Shown here: positions 1 to 6,793 of the stretch, one piece after another
Position numbering within the stretch: the stretch's first letter is position 1
How the letters are laid out: every line of letters starts with the position of its first letter
NCBI GenBank assembly: GCA_023404805.1
Contig: JAEYAL010000147.1
Location: 1 to 9,637 of the forward strand
Source: Actinomycetes bacterium
Lineage (GTDB): Bacteria; Actinomycetota; Thermoleophilia; Solirubrobacterales; Solirubrobacteraceae
Direction of reading: 5' to 3'
DNA: 9,637 nucleotides
Notes under the pieces: model-generated
What the model saw: only the letters and a program-made list of their open reading frames with translations
What the model was told of the DNA's origin: nothing
Database searches by the model: none
Made by a program: the position numbers and the translations under genes

Positions 1-635
1 CCGCCGGACGGCGCCGCCGCCGCCGCGGCGCCGGCGCCGCCGAGGACGCTCGGGTCCGCCAGCACCGTCACTGCGATCCACGCCGACGAGATCGCACCCG
101 TGCAGTAGTACTTCGTGCCGCTGAGGCGCAGGGTGCCGTCGGCCGCGCGCGTCAGCCGCGTGCGGAGGTCCTGCGCGTGCTGGCCACCCCGCTCCGCTGC
201 CGCGTTGCCGATCCGCCCGCCGCCGAGGATCACCTCGGCGAGGGTGCGCTTCGCCTCATCCGAGCCCAGCTCCCACAGCGCGCTGGGGAACAGGAAGTGC
301 ACCTGCGGGATCTGGGCGATCGCCGGGTCGACGGCCGCGATGATCCGGATCACCTCGGCGAGCGTGCGCGACCCGAGGCCTGGCCCGCCGAGCTCTGGCT
401 GCAGCGTGATCGACAGCAGGCCGCTGCGCCCGAGCGCCGCGAGCTGCGACCACGGCACGCCGCCGGCACGCTCACGCTCGATGATGCCGACGCGGATCGA
501 CTCCGCGTACGCGTGCGCCGCAGCGACCGCCTCCTCATGCGTCGTGAAGACCGGCGGACGCGACGCGTGGCTATCGGGTCCGTGGCCGAGCTTCGCCTTC
601 GCCGCGAGCGCCGGAGTCTCCGCCGGGCTAGCCAC
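1..635 (-). CDS. sfnB: SfnB-family sulfur acquisition oxidoreductase (acyl-CoA dehydrogenase fold), 3' end beyond window
   Basis: The first 211 codons are visible; the frame is open to the left edge. I see an N-terminal all-helical acyl-CoA dehydrogenase-like domain: GLLSITLQPELGGPGLGSRT (about residues 73-90), then ADPs-like AAVDPAIAQIPQVHFLF (100-116), GNAAAERG (143-150) and the start of the beta domain, LSGTKYYCTGAISSAWIAV (171-189). The IPQVHF and GxKYYxTGAxxxxWI patterns are those I recall for SfnB, a flavin-dependent family induced during sulfur limitation; its exact substrate is not settled. The GTG at 635 is chosen because it overlaps the sfnG stop by 8 bp (GTGGCTAG), implying translational coupling; no clear Shine-Dalgarno is seen. 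Residues 200-211 are an Ala/Gly-rich run, probably a loop. Related alternatives are SfnA or a DszC-type monooxygenase. The sfnG neighbour supports SfnB. Confidence 0.85.
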   Translation of the reverse strand, partial: MASPAETPALAAKAKLGHGPDSHASRPPVFTTHEEAVAAAHAYAESIRVGIIERERAGGVPWSQLAALGRSGLLSITLQPELGGPGLGSRTLAEVIRIIAAVDPAIAQIPQVHFLFPSALWELGSDEAKRTLAEVILGGGRIGNAAAERGGQHAQDLRTRLTRAADGTLRLSGTKYYCTGAISSAWIAVTVLADPSVLGGAGAAAAAAPSG

Positions 636-1803
636 GGGCGCCGACCGGGTCGGGCAGCGGGCCGAGCCCCTGCGTCGGATCGGGCACCGCGGAGGGCTCC
701 AGCCCCGCCTCGATCTCGAGCTCGCGCACGATCGGCAGCACCGTCTTGCCGAACGCCTCGACCTCCTCCTGGAAGTGCAGGAACCCGCCGAGGATCAGGT
801 CGACGCCGATCTTGCGGTAGTCGACGATCCGGCGCGCGACCGTCTCCGGCGTGCCGATCAGCTGGGTGCGGAAGCCGTCGTTGTACTGGACGAGGTCTTC
901 GAACTTTGAGTCGGCCCACATGCCGGTCTTGTCGCCGGTCGACGGGCCCGCCTGCTGCACCGCGGAGCCGAAGCCCTCGACCGCTTCGACGTGCGCCTTG
1001 GCGATGATCTCGCGGAGCTGCTCCTCGGCTTCTTTCTGCGTGTCACGCACGATGATGAAGCCGTTGAGGCCGAACTTCGGCGGCGCCGGGCGGCCCGCAT
1101 CGGCGGCGATGCGCCCGAGGTCGTCGAGCTGCTCCTGCACGCCCTCGAAGGTCTTGCCGTTCGAGAAGTACCAGTCGGCGTAGCGGCCGCCGTTGCCGCG
1201 GGCCGCCGTCGAGTTGCCACCCTGGAAGATCTCCGGGTGCGGGCGGCCGGGGAGGTCGAGCGGCTTGGGTTTGAGGTTGAAGTCGCGGATCCGGTAGAAG
1301 TCGCCGGCCAGCTGGGCGTCGTCGCTGGTCCAGATCTCGCGCAGCGCCTGGATGAACTCGGCCGACCGGCGGTAGCGCTCGTCGTGCTCCAGCCACGGCT
1401 CGCCAAGCTGGCGGAACTCGTCCTTGAACCAGCCCGAGACGACGTTCACCGCGACGCGCCCGTTTGAGATGTGGTCGGCGGTCGCCAGCCACTTCGCGAG
1501 GACGCCCGGCTGCCACAGCCCCGGGTGCACCGCCGCGATCAGCTTGAGCTTCTGCGTGGCGAGCAGCAGCGCGAGCGAGAACGAGGTCGACTCATGCTGG
1601 AACTCCGCGCCGTACGACGCGGTGTACCGCACCTGCGAGAGCGCGTATTCGAAGCCCGACCGCTCCGCGATCTGCGCGAGCCGCGCGTTGTACTCGTAGC
1701 TCCAGTCGGTGTGCTGCTCGATCGTCGAGACGACCAGGCCGCCGCTCACATTGGGCACCCAGTAGGCGAACTTGATGGCGTTCTGTGTCGGATCCGTCGG
1801 CAT
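628..1803 (-). CDS. sfnG: Dimethyl sulfone monooxygenase SfnG (FMNH2-dependent, LLM class)
   Basis: A 391-residue luciferase-like flavin monooxygenase. SfnG uses reduced FMN and oxygen to cleave dimethyl sulfone to methanesulfinate and formaldehyde, a cytoplasmic step in sulfur scavenging. Family-diagnostic stretches are FAYWVPNVSGGLV (12-24), TASYGAEFQHES (61-72), AAVHPGLWQPGVLAKWLAT (90-108), NGRVAVNVVSGWFKDEF (114-130), EPWLEHDERYRRS (135-147), HPEIFQGGNS (189-198), FEDLVQYNDGF (301-311) and GGFLHFQEEVE (339-349). These are recalled SfnG/SsuD-family signatures. The last 25 or so residues (Pro/Gly-rich, after RELE) extend a little past the usual end. Start is the ATG at 1803; no Shine-Dalgarno is seen in front of it. 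The following sfnB gene overlaps the stop, so the two form an sfnGB unit. It is divergent from the membrane-protein operon at 2073. A function confined to dimethyl sulfone rather than another small sulfone is inference from family. Confidence 0.93.
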   Translation of the reverse strand: MPTDPTQNAIKFAYWVPNVSGGLVVSTIEQHTDWSYEYNARLAQIAERSGFEYALSQVRYTASYGAEFQHESTSFSLALLLATQKLKLIAAVHPGLWQPGVLAKWLATADHISNGRVAVNVVSGWFKDEFRQLGEPWLEHDERYRRSAEFIQALREIWTSDDAQLAGDFYRIRDFNLKPKPLDLPGRPHPEIFQGGNSTAARGNGGRYADWYFSNGKTFEGVQEQLDDLGRIAADAGRPAPPKFGLNGFIIVRDTQKEAEEQLREIIAKAHVEAVEGFGSAVQQAGPSTGDKTGMWADSKFEDLVQYNDGFRTQLIGTPETVARRIVDYRKIGVDLILGGFLHFQEEVEAFGKTVLPIVRELEIEAGLEPSAVPDPTQGLGPLPDPVGARG

Positions 1804-1857
1804 ACGCCGAATTGTGGACTGGATTTGTCGTATTTACGCCAGCGCGTTGCCGACCGG

Positions 1858-1869
1858 ACCCGATCGGGT
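1858..1869. promoter_or_regulatory. 12-bp perfect palindrome ACCCGATCGGGT, candidate operator
   Basis: ACCCGATCGGGT equals its own reverse complement and lies about 55 bp upstream of the sfnG start. Its CCCGATCGGG core recurs at 6704-6713 upstream of ssuC, followed in both places by TG and a CCGG. I saw no other copy in the window. An operator role for a sulfur-responsive regulator is inference. Confidence 0.25.
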
Positions 1870-1963
1870 GCCGGCTGGGCGCGTCGCCATCCGCCGTCCC
1901 CCGCTCACCGCTTCCGCCCGCTTGTGCCCGCTGCGAGCCCGTGTCTGACCGAAGCAGCCGGGC

Positions 1964-1979
1964 CGCGCCGCGCGGCGCG
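1964..1979. repeat. 16-bp perfect GC-only palindrome
   Basis: CGCGCCGCGCGGCGCG is self-complementary over 16 bp and lies about 94 bp upstream of the start at 2073. It could be an operator or simply low-complexity GC sequence. It contains only G and C, so the chance expectation in this composition is not negligible. Confidence 0.2.
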
Positions 1980-2072
1980 AGCCGTAGACCGAACCCAACA
2001 CCACGAGCAGCTGCGGCGCAGGCCGCCTGCGGCGGCTCGAGGGGTCCGAGCACACGAACGGAGGAGGACCAG

Positions 2073-2840
2073 ATGGCGACCGCTACAACGGGTCAGACAC
2101 CGACAGGGACCGACGACATCAAGGCCAAGGCCGCAGATGCCGCCGATCAGGCCAAGGAGAAGCTGCAAGACGCGGCAGAGCAGGCGAAGGAGCAAGCCAG
2201 CAGTCAGGCTGGCAAGGCCAAGGGCCGCGTGCGCGACCAGCTCGACCAGCGCTCGACGGAGTTCGGTCAGCGGGCTGGGTCGACGGCGGGCGACCTGCGC
2301 AGCGTGAGCGAGCAGCTGCGCCAGCAAGGCAAGGACCAGCCCGCCGACCTCGCCGACCAGGTCGCCGAGCGCATCGACCGCGCGGCGTCGTACCTGACCG
2401 ACAACGGCCCTGACCGCTTGCTGAGCGACGCCGAGCGCGTGGGGCGTGAGAAGCCCTGGGCGGTCATCGCCGGCGGCCTCGCGCTCGGCTTTGCCGTATC
2501 GCGTCTGCTCAAGAGCTCCAGCGCCGACCGCTACCACGGCAGCTCGCCCAGCAACGGCGGTGGCCCGGGCGCCCAGCCGGCCGTCAGCGGGCGCTCAGGC
2601 GCGACGACCCCGAGCCGCCCGGCGGCGGAGTACAGCGGCGTCGAAAGCGCGCCCGCCGGCGCAGGGGCGGCGTCGAGGCCGGTCTCGTCCTCAGCTGCGT
2701 CGCCACTCGACGACGTGGCCGCCGACGCCGCCCGCCTGGAACCGCTGACGGCGCCTCCAGCGCCGGCGACGCCGGCCCCCGTGACCACCACCACGCACCG
2801 CGACCGCGAGAACGGACTGGGCAGCGATGGCCTTTCCTGA
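2073..2840 (+). CDS. YqjD/DUF883-like membrane-anchored helical protein with long disordered tail
   Basis: A 255-residue protein in three parts. Residues 14-105 are charged, Ala/Gln/Lys-rich and heptad-like (for example AADAADQAKEKLQDAAEQAK), expected to form long amphipathic helices or coiled coil. Residues 126-146 (EKPWAVIAGGLALGFAVSRLL) form one glycine-zipper membrane segment of the type ending DUF883/ElaB/YqjD proteins. Residues 148-255 are a Ser/Pro/Ala/Gly-rich, probably disordered tail absent from typical YqjD. E. coli YqjD is an inner-membrane, ribosome-associated stationary-phase protein; that role here is inference. The ATG at 2073 is chosen because GGAGGAGG at 2060-2067 sits 5 nt before it and the helical region begins soon after; the frame is open further upstream without support. 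First gene of an operon with 2827 and 3243. Confidence 0.78.
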   Translation: MATATTGQTPTGTDDIKAKAADAADQAKEKLQDAAEQAKEQASSQAGKAKGRVRDQLDQRSTEFGQRAGSTAGDLRSVSEQLRQQGKDQPADLADQVAERIDRAASYLTDNGPDRLLSDAERVGREKPWAVIAGGLALGFAVSRLLKSSSADRYHGSSPSNGGGPGAQPAVSGRSGATTPSRPAAEYSGVESAPAGAGAASRPVSSSAASPLDDVAADAARLEPLTAPPAPATPAPVTTTTHRDRENGLGSDGLS

Positions 2841-3279
2841 ACACGCCCCGCGCACGTCGCTGAACCCGAACGGCCACCAAGGGGAGCTGCGCGGCGAGTC
2901 GATCGCAGCGCTCCTCAAGCAGCTGTCCGAGCAGACGGCGACGCTCGTCAAACAGGAGCTCGATCTCGCGCGGGCCGAGCTCACCGAGGGCGGCAAAGAA
3001 GCCGGCGTCGGCGCCGGCTTGCTCGGTGGCGGCGGGCTGATCGCGATCTTCGCGTTCGGCGCGCTCACGGCGGCGCTCATCGCCGCGCTCGCCACCGGCA
3101 TGCCCACGTGGCTCGCCGCGCTGATCGTGGCGGTCGTCTACGGCATCGCCGCGGGCATCCTCGCGATCACCGGCAAGAAGCGGGTCACCCAAGCGACACC
3201 GCCTGCCCCGCAAACCGTCGAAACCCTGAAGGAGGACGTGCAATGGGCCAAGACCCACAAGCCATCCGCGACCAGATAG
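2827..3279 (+). CDS. Phage holin family protein (actinobacterial holin-X / DUF1469, YqjE-like)
   Basis: A 150-residue integral membrane protein. Residues 22-56 (LRGESIAALLKQLSEQTATL, then VKQELDLARAEL) form the amphipathic helix usual before the membrane part in this family. Two hydrophobic segments follow, about 58-89 (Gly-rich, GVGAGLLGGGGLIAIFAFGA) and 94-115, separated by a short TGMPTW turn. The C-terminus is short and polar. Despite the family name these are mostly chromosomal envelope proteins, not lysis genes, and nothing phage-like lies nearby. The start overlaps the preceding stop by 14 bp and has only a weak ribosome-binding site, so translation is probably coupled. Neighbours on both sides are membrane-anchored helical proteins, recalling the E. 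coli yqjD-yqjE pair. Molecular function is unknown. Confidence 0.85.
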   Translation: MAFPEHAPRTSLNPNGHQGELRGESIAALLKQLSEQTATLVKQELDLARAELTEGGKEAGVGAGLLGGGGLIAIFAFGALTAALIAALATGMPTWLAALIVAVVYGIAAGILAITGKKRVTQATPPAPQTVETLKEDVQWAKTHKPSATR

Positions 3280-3800
3280 CGGAGACCCGCGACCAGATGG
3301 CCGAAACAGTGGAAGCGATCGGCTACAAGGCCGACGTGAAGGCGCGGACCAAAGAGAACGTGCACGACAAGGTCGGAGCGGTGACAGGCCGCGTCACGGC
3401 TGTGAAGGAGAAGATCGTGGGACAGGCAGGAACCGTGGCCGACCAGGCCTCGAGCGGCCAGGACCTCAAGGAGACCGCCGCCGAGAAGCTCGACGACGTG
3501 AGGGGCACCGTGAGCGACGGCGCTGACACCGCCAAGCAGAACGCCCGGCAGGCGGCGAGCCTCGCGCAGGAGAACCCGCTCGGGCTCGCCATCGGCGCCG
3601 TCGCCCTCGGCTTCCTCGGCGGCCTGCTCGTGCCCTCCACGCGCGTGGAGAACGAAAAGATCGGCCCGATCGCGGACCAGCTCAAGGAGCAGGCCCGCGA
3701 CGCCGGGCACGAGGCGTTCGACCGTGGCAAGCATGTGGCCGAGGACGCGGTGCACGCCGCGCAGGAGGCTGCCCAGGAAGCGGCACACGCTGCCGCTTAG
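3243..3800 (+). CDS. DUF3618 domain membrane-anchored protein
   Basis: A 185-residue protein. Residues 6-35 (QAIRDQIAETRDQMAETVEA, then IGYKADVKAR) match the DUF3618 pattern of I-x-x-T-R-x-x-x-A-E-T-V-x-A-[LI]. A charged helical stretch rich in Ala, Lys and Asp follows (36-108). One glycine-rich membrane segment, ENPLGLAIGAVALGFLGGLL (110-129), resembles that of the first gene in the operon. A second charged helix ends in an Ala-rich tail (HAAQEAAQEAAHAAA). The ATG at 3243 has an excellent Shine-Dalgarno (AAGGAGG, 3229-3235, 7 nt spacing) and lies inside the end of the holin-X gene, a 37-bp overlap in another frame. Function is unknown; a structural or stress role at the membrane is inferred from the operon. 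Confidence 0.85.
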   Translation: MGQDPQAIRDQIAETRDQMAETVEAIGYKADVKARTKENVHDKVGAVTGRVTAVKEKIVGQAGTVADQASSGQDLKETAAEKLDDVRGTVSDGADTAKQNARQAASLAQENPLGLAIGAVALGFLGGLLVPSTRVENEKIGPIADQLKEQARDAGHEAFDRGKHVAEDAVHAAQEAAQEAAHAAA

Positions 3801-3852
3801 GAGGACCGGGTGCTGGCCAGGTGGGGGCCGGCACCCGTCCGCTGACGCTGGA

Positions 3853-3879
3853 GCGGGGCGCCCATGAAGGGCGCCCCGC
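3853..3879. terminator. Bidirectional hairpin terminator between convergent operons
   Basis: GCGGGGCGCCC (3853-3863) and GGGCGCCCCGC (3869-3879) form a perfect 11-bp stem with a 5-nt ATGAA loop. It sits 52 bp after the DUF3618 stop and 9 bp after the convergent ssuA stop. No U-tract follows on either strand, which is common for hairpins in GC-rich actinobacteria, so termination is inferred from structure and position. Confidence 0.6.
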
Positions 3880-3888
3880 CAGCGCCCA

Positions 3889-4944
3889 CTACTCGGGCTG
3901 GAAGACGCCCGTCTCCACGATCGACGTGAAGTCGACCGGCTTCGGAAGCACGCCCTCGTCGGCGAGCAGATCGGCGAGCGTCTGCTCGTGGCCGATCACC
4001 TCGTCGTCGACCGGCGCGAGACGCGATGCCTTCGCTGGGGCTGCGGCCTTCGTCACCTCGATCGGCAGACCCGAGTCCTTCGACCATGCCTCGGCCCAGC
4101 CGTCCGGGTTGGCCTTGGCCCAGGCCCACGCCTTCTGGAGCCGGTTGAGGTAGTCCGTGAACGCGGCGCGCTTGGCGGGATCTTCGAGCGCCTTGCTCGA
4201 CGCGATCTGGAAACCGATGCCGTGCTCATCCGGTTCGCCGCCTTGCACGGCGACGCCGCCAGCCCCGATCTCGGCCTGCTGCACGAAGGGATCCCACACG
4301 ACCCACGCGTCGACGCGGCCCGACGAGAACGCCGCGAGACCATCGGCCGGCGGCAGGTAGACCAGTTCGACCTCCTTGGGGTCGACGCCTTCGCGCTTCA
4401 GGCCCGAGAACAGGTAGCCGTTGGCGGACGAGCCCTTCGGCACGGCGACCTTCTTGCCCTTGAGGTCCTTGAACGATTTGATCGGCGAGCCCTTGGGGAC
4501 GACCAGCGAGTTCTCTTGGTTGTCGTACTCGCGGACGGCCGCGATGATCTTGAAGTCTGAGCCCGCGGCGGCGCCGAAGAGCGGCGGCGTGTTGCCGACC
4601 CACGCGAGGTCGATCTTGTCGGCGCCGGCCGCTTCGACGAGCGGCGGCCCGAACTGGAACGTCGAGAACTCGACCTTGTAGGGGACGTCGTCGAGCGCGC
4701 CGGTCTTGCCGAGGACTGCGCGGATGCCGTCCTTCTGCACGCCCACGCGCAGGGTCACCTTCGAGAGGTCGACGTCGCTCGATGACGCCGTGGTGCCCTT
4801 GACCGCGCCTTGGTCCGCCGGAGCTTTGGCGTTGCGGGTCGTGGTGTCGTCGTCGCCGCAGGCGGCCAGACCCGCAGCGAGGAATGTGGCCGCGGCGAGG
4901 GACGCGAGTGCGCGCCCCCGGGGACGGGGCTGTGCGTGAGACAT
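3889..4944 (-). CDS. ssuA: Sulfonate ABC transporter substrate-binding lipoprotein (SsuA-like)
   Basis: A 351-residue extracytoplasmic binding protein that would capture alkanesulfonates for the SsuBC importer. Residues 1-29 form a lipoprotein signal: basic RPRGR, a hydrophobic segment, then lipobox LAAC with Cys29 as the lipidated residue, followed by an acidic/Thr-rich linker. The mature domain has the NMT1/SsuA-TauA fold pattern: LRVGVQKDG (65-73), DLAWVGNTPPLFGAAAG (112-128), KDLKGKKVAVPKGSSANGYL (159-178) and VDAWVVWDPF (211-220), the last being a typical SsuA/TauA motif. The ATG at 4944 is chosen because GGAGG ends 8 nt before it. An in-frame TTG at 4959 overlaps that site and would add five residues before the signal peptide. 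Third gene of ssuCBA, 30 bp after ssuB. Taurine or another organosulfur ligand is possible. Confidence 0.9.
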   Translation of the reverse strand: MSHAQPRPRGRALASLAAATFLAAGLAACGDDDTTTRNAKAPADQGAVKGTTASSSDVDLSKVTLRVGVQKDGIRAVLGKTGALDDVPYKVEFSTFQFGPPLVEAAGADKIDLAWVGNTPPLFGAAAGSDFKIIAAVREYDNQENSLVVPKGSPIKSFKDLKGKKVAVPKGSSANGYLFSGLKREGVDPKEVELVYLPPADGLAAFSSGRVDAWVVWDPFVQQAEIGAGGVAVQGGEPDEHGIGFQIASSKALEDPAKRAAFTDYLNRLQKAWAWAKANPDGWAEAWSKDSGLPIEVTKAAAPAKASRLAPVDDEVIGHEQTLADLLADEGVLPKPVDFTSIVETGVFQPE

Positions 4945-4974
4945 GAGAGCGGCCTCCAAGCCGTCGGTGGTGGG

Positions 4975-5733
4975 TTAAGCGGCGGCGTCTTCGACGCCCA
5001 GCAGCGCGAGGAGCTCGCGGCGGCGGGCGACGAGCGCCGGGTGGTCGCGGCGGCGCGGGCGCGGCAGGTCGAACGGCTCGTCGTAGGCGACGCGGCCGCC
5101 GTCGATCACGAGGATGCGGTCGGCGAGCAACAGCGATTCTTCGACGTCGTGCGTGACGAGGAGGACCGCCGGCCCATGGGCTTGCCAGAGCGACTGCACC
5201 AGCCGCTGGGCGGCGACGCGCGTGAGGGCGTCGAGCGCGCTGAACGGCTCGTCGAGCAGCAGCAGGTCTGGCTCGCGCACGAGCGCCCGCGCGAGCGAGA
5301 CGCGCTGGCGCTGCCCGCCGGAAAGCTCGCGGGGCCAGGCCCGCTCCCGGCCTTCGAGGCCGACTTCGCGCAGCGCCGCCCGGGCCTTCGCGTCGGCGTC
5401 GGCTGCGTTCAGTCCGAGCGCGACGTTCTCCAGGGCGCGGCGCCACGGCAGCAGCCGCGGGTCCTGGAACACGACGGCGGGCGAGGAGCCGGTGCGCAGG
5501 TCGCCCTCGGCGCCGTCGTCGAGGCCGGCGAGGGCGCGCAGGAGCGTCGTCTTGCCGGAACCGGAGCGGCCCAGCACCGCGACGAACTCTCCCGGCGCGA
5601 CGTCGAGGTCGAGCCGGTCCAGAACGACGTGGTCGCCGAAGCGGCGCGTCAGGCCACGCAGGCGCACGACCGGCTCGCGGTCGCCGCCGGCTCCGGCCGC
5701 GCTGCCAGGCGTGTCCAGGGTCGGGGCGCTCAT
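4975..5733 (-). CDS. ssuB: Sulfonate ABC transporter ATP-binding protein SsuB
   Basis: A 252-residue ABC ATPase that would power sulfonate import with SsuC and SsuA. Seen in order: Walker A GRSGSGKTT (55-63), Q-loop in VFQDPRLLPW (88-97, Gln90), signature LSGGQRQR (137-144), Walker B LLLLDEP (157-163), D-loop SALD, and the switch histidine in VTHDVEE (His195). FQDPRLLPW is characteristic of the nitrate/sulfonate/taurine ATPase subfamily. The ATG at 5733 overlaps the ssuC stop as ATGA, so the two are translationally coupled. The frame extends upstream to 5934, but that part lies inside ssuC and is not family sequence. Length is normal for the family and all catalytic motifs are intact. Substrate is assigned from the adjacent ssuD and ssuA; TauB is the main alternative. 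Confidence 0.92.
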   Translation of the reverse strand: MSAPTLDTPGSAAGAGGDREPVVRLRGLTRRFGDHVVLDRLDLDVAPGEFVAVLGRSGSGKTTLLRALAGLDDGAEGDLRTGSSPAVVFQDPRLLPWRRALENVALGLNAADADAKARAALREVGLEGRERAWPRELSGGQRQRVSLARALVREPDLLLLDEPFSALDALTRVAAQRLVQSLWQAHGPAVLLVTHDVEESLLLADRILVIDGGRVAYDEPFDLPRPRRRDHPALVARRRELLALLGVEDAAA

Positions 5734-6581
5734 GCCGTGACCCCCTCGTCGCGGTAGCGCAAGGCGCGCCGCTCGAGCGCCCGGACGATCGCGTCGGTGA
5801 TCAGGCCGAGCACCGCGTAGGCGAGCAGGCCGACGACGATGATGTCGGTCTGGAGGAAGTCGCGGGCGTTGTTGATCATGTACCCGAGACCTGCGCTGGC
5901 GGCGATCTGCTCGGCGACGATCAGCGCCAGCCACGCGATGCCGAGCGATTGCCGGAAGCCGACGAGCGCCGACGGCAGCACCGCCGGGATCACGACGTGG
6001 CGCCAGCGCTGGGTGCGCGAGAGCTTGAGCGTCTGAGCGACCTCGAGGAGCTCGGGGTCGACATCCCGCAGCGCCGCGTGCAAGTTGAGGTAGAGCGGGA
6101 CGACCACGCCGAGCGCGACCAGCAGCACCTTCGGCGTCTCGCCAATGCCGAACCAGAGGATGAAGAGCGGCACGAGGCCGAAGAGCGGCACCGTGCGGAT
6201 CATCTGCATCGGCGGGTCGATGATCACGTCGCCTGCGCGGCTGGTCCCCGCGACCACGGCGGCCAGGACAGCGACGATCGTGCCGAGCACCAGGCCGAGC
6301 ATCGCGCGCTGGAGCGAGATCAGCAGCGCTTCCGGGAGCTGTCCGGACTCGGTCAGCTCAACGGCGGTCTGGGCGATCTGCGCCGGACTGGCGAGGGTGT
6401 CCTCCGGCAGCACGCCGGTCGAGCTTGCGAGCTGCCAGAGCAGGATGATCGCGAGCGGGCTGACCCAGCGCAGGCCGCTCTGCGCCGCTGAACGGCGGCG
6501 CGACGCCGGCCCGCCGCGGCGCTCCGCGGCGGCGGCGGGTGCGCGAGTGACGGCGCTCGCCGCCTGTGTTGGTGCTGACAC
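5730..6581 (-). CDS. ssuC: Sulfonate ABC transporter permease SsuC
   Basis: A 283-residue inner-membrane permease of the BPD_transp_1 family, expected to form the SsuC dimer of the sulfonate importer. The first 36 residues are a basic, Ala/Arg-rich cytoplasmic tail. Hydrophobic segments lie at about 40-56, 90-112, 132-146, 150-168, 206-226 and 243-264. The coupling EAA loop is visible as EVAQTLKLSRTQRWRHVVIP (180-199) ending in AVLP, and PPMQMIRTVPLFGLVPLFIL-like sequence (123-142) is typical of SsuC/TauC. The GTG at 6581 follows AGGGGGA with about 6 nt spacing. It is first of ssuCBA. A 277-bp gap holding palindromic repeats separates it from ssuD upstream, so the transporter may have its own promoter. 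Confidence 0.93.
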   Translation of the reverse strand: MSAPTQAASAVTRAPAAAAERRGGPASRRRSAAQSGLRWVSPLAIILLWQLASSTGVLPEDTLASPAQIAQTAVELTESGQLPEALLISLQRAMLGLVLGTIVAVLAAVVAGTSRAGDVIIDPPMQMIRTVPLFGLVPLFILWFGIGETPKVLLVALGVVVPLYLNLHAALRDVDPELLEVAQTLKLSRTQRWRHVVIPAVLPSALVGFRQSLGIAWLALIVAEQIAASAGLGYMINNARDFLQTDIIVVGLLAYAVLGLITDAIVRALERRALRYRDEGVTA

Positions 6582-6618
6582 GTCCGATCCCCCTGGCGTC
6601 GGCTCGCGGTTGGTGAAC

Positions 6619-6644
6619 CCGGGCGGACGTGGAGCGCCGCCCGG
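6619..6644 (-). promoter_or_regulatory. Stem-loop in the presumed 5' leader of ssuC
   Basis: CCGGGCGG (6619-6626) and CCGCCCGG (6637-6644) form a perfect 8-bp stem with a 10-nt loop, ending about 37 nt upstream of the ssuC GTG. It could be a leader hairpin or attenuator if transcription starts further upstream, or just GC-rich sequence. I recognise no known riboswitch. Confidence 0.3.
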
Positions 6645-6703
6645 CGTAGCGGGACATTGTGGGGCGGCGCGGTCTGGTTTTCCGGCGACCGCCGACGACC
6701 AGC

Positions 6704-6713
6704 CCCGATCGGG
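6704..6713. promoter_or_regulatory. CCCGATCGGG palindrome upstream of ssuC, candidate operator
   Basis: A 10-bp perfect palindrome about 125 bp upstream of the ssuC start. The same core, with TG on its right side and a nearby CCGG, lies upstream of sfnG at 1859-1868. Both lie upstream of sulfur genes, so a shared binding site is possible, but two occurrences are weak evidence. Confidence 0.25.
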
Positions 6714-6728
6714 TGAACCGGGCCACGA

Positions 6729-6777
6729 CGTACGGGATGGATTACCCGGCCCGAGGACGGGTAATCCGACCCGTACG
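6729..6777. repeat. Palindromic repeat, copy 1
   Basis: An imperfect palindrome. The outer arms CGTACGGG (6729-6736) and CCCGTACG (6770-6777) pair, two positions mismatch, then GGATTACCCG (6739-6748) pairs with CGGGTAATCC (6758-6767) around a 9-nt loop. The 46 bp from 6732 match copy 2 at 6794-6839 at 43 positions, and all three differences lie in the loop. A stem-loop terminator after ssuD, an operator pair, or a dispersed REP-like element are all possible. Confidence 0.75.
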
Positions 6778-6793
6778 CGGTCGCGCCGGCCGA

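Larger units (their letters stand above)
1804..2072. promoter_or_regulatory. Divergent intergenic region between sfnG and the envelope operon
   Basis: This 269-bp gap must carry promoters for both sfnG (minus) and the three-gene operon at 2073 (plus). The sfnG-proximal 40 bp is the only AT-richer patch. It contains minus-strand TAAATA and, at 1811-1816, CACAAT ending 7 nt before the sfnG ATG. CACAAT could act as a -10 element giving a leaderless or near-leaderless message, which would fit the lack of a Shine-Dalgarno. No convincing -35 is seen. The half nearer 2073 is GC-rich with palindromes listed separately. I recognise no riboswitch or coding sequence here. Confidence 0.4.

Noticed and set aside
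115..2307. Several plus-strand frames opposite sfnB and sfnG (for example 115-909 and 1471-2307)
   Set aside because: They are mirror frames of strongly conserved SfnB and SfnG sequence and have no ribosome-binding sites or family resemblance.
2827..3279. Phage lysis cassette suggested by the holin-like gene
   Set aside because: No endolysin, integrase or structural phage gene is nearby, and holin-X/DUF1469 proteins are common chromosomal envelope proteins beside DUF883 and DUF3618 genes.
1905..3788. Minus-strand frames opposite the envelope operon (1905-2537, 2584-3258, 3138-3788)
   Set aside because: The plus-strand genes have good Shine-Dalgarno sites, overlapping starts and family motifs; the opposite frames do not.
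4945..4959. TTG start at 4959 for ssuA
   Set aside because: The TTG overlaps the GGAGG that correctly spaces the ATG at 4944, and the shorter protein starts directly with a normal lipoprotein signal.
5734..5934. Upstream extension of ssuB to 5934
   Set aside because: The extra residues lie inside ssuC and are not ABC ATPase sequence; the ATGA junction gives a natural start at 5733.
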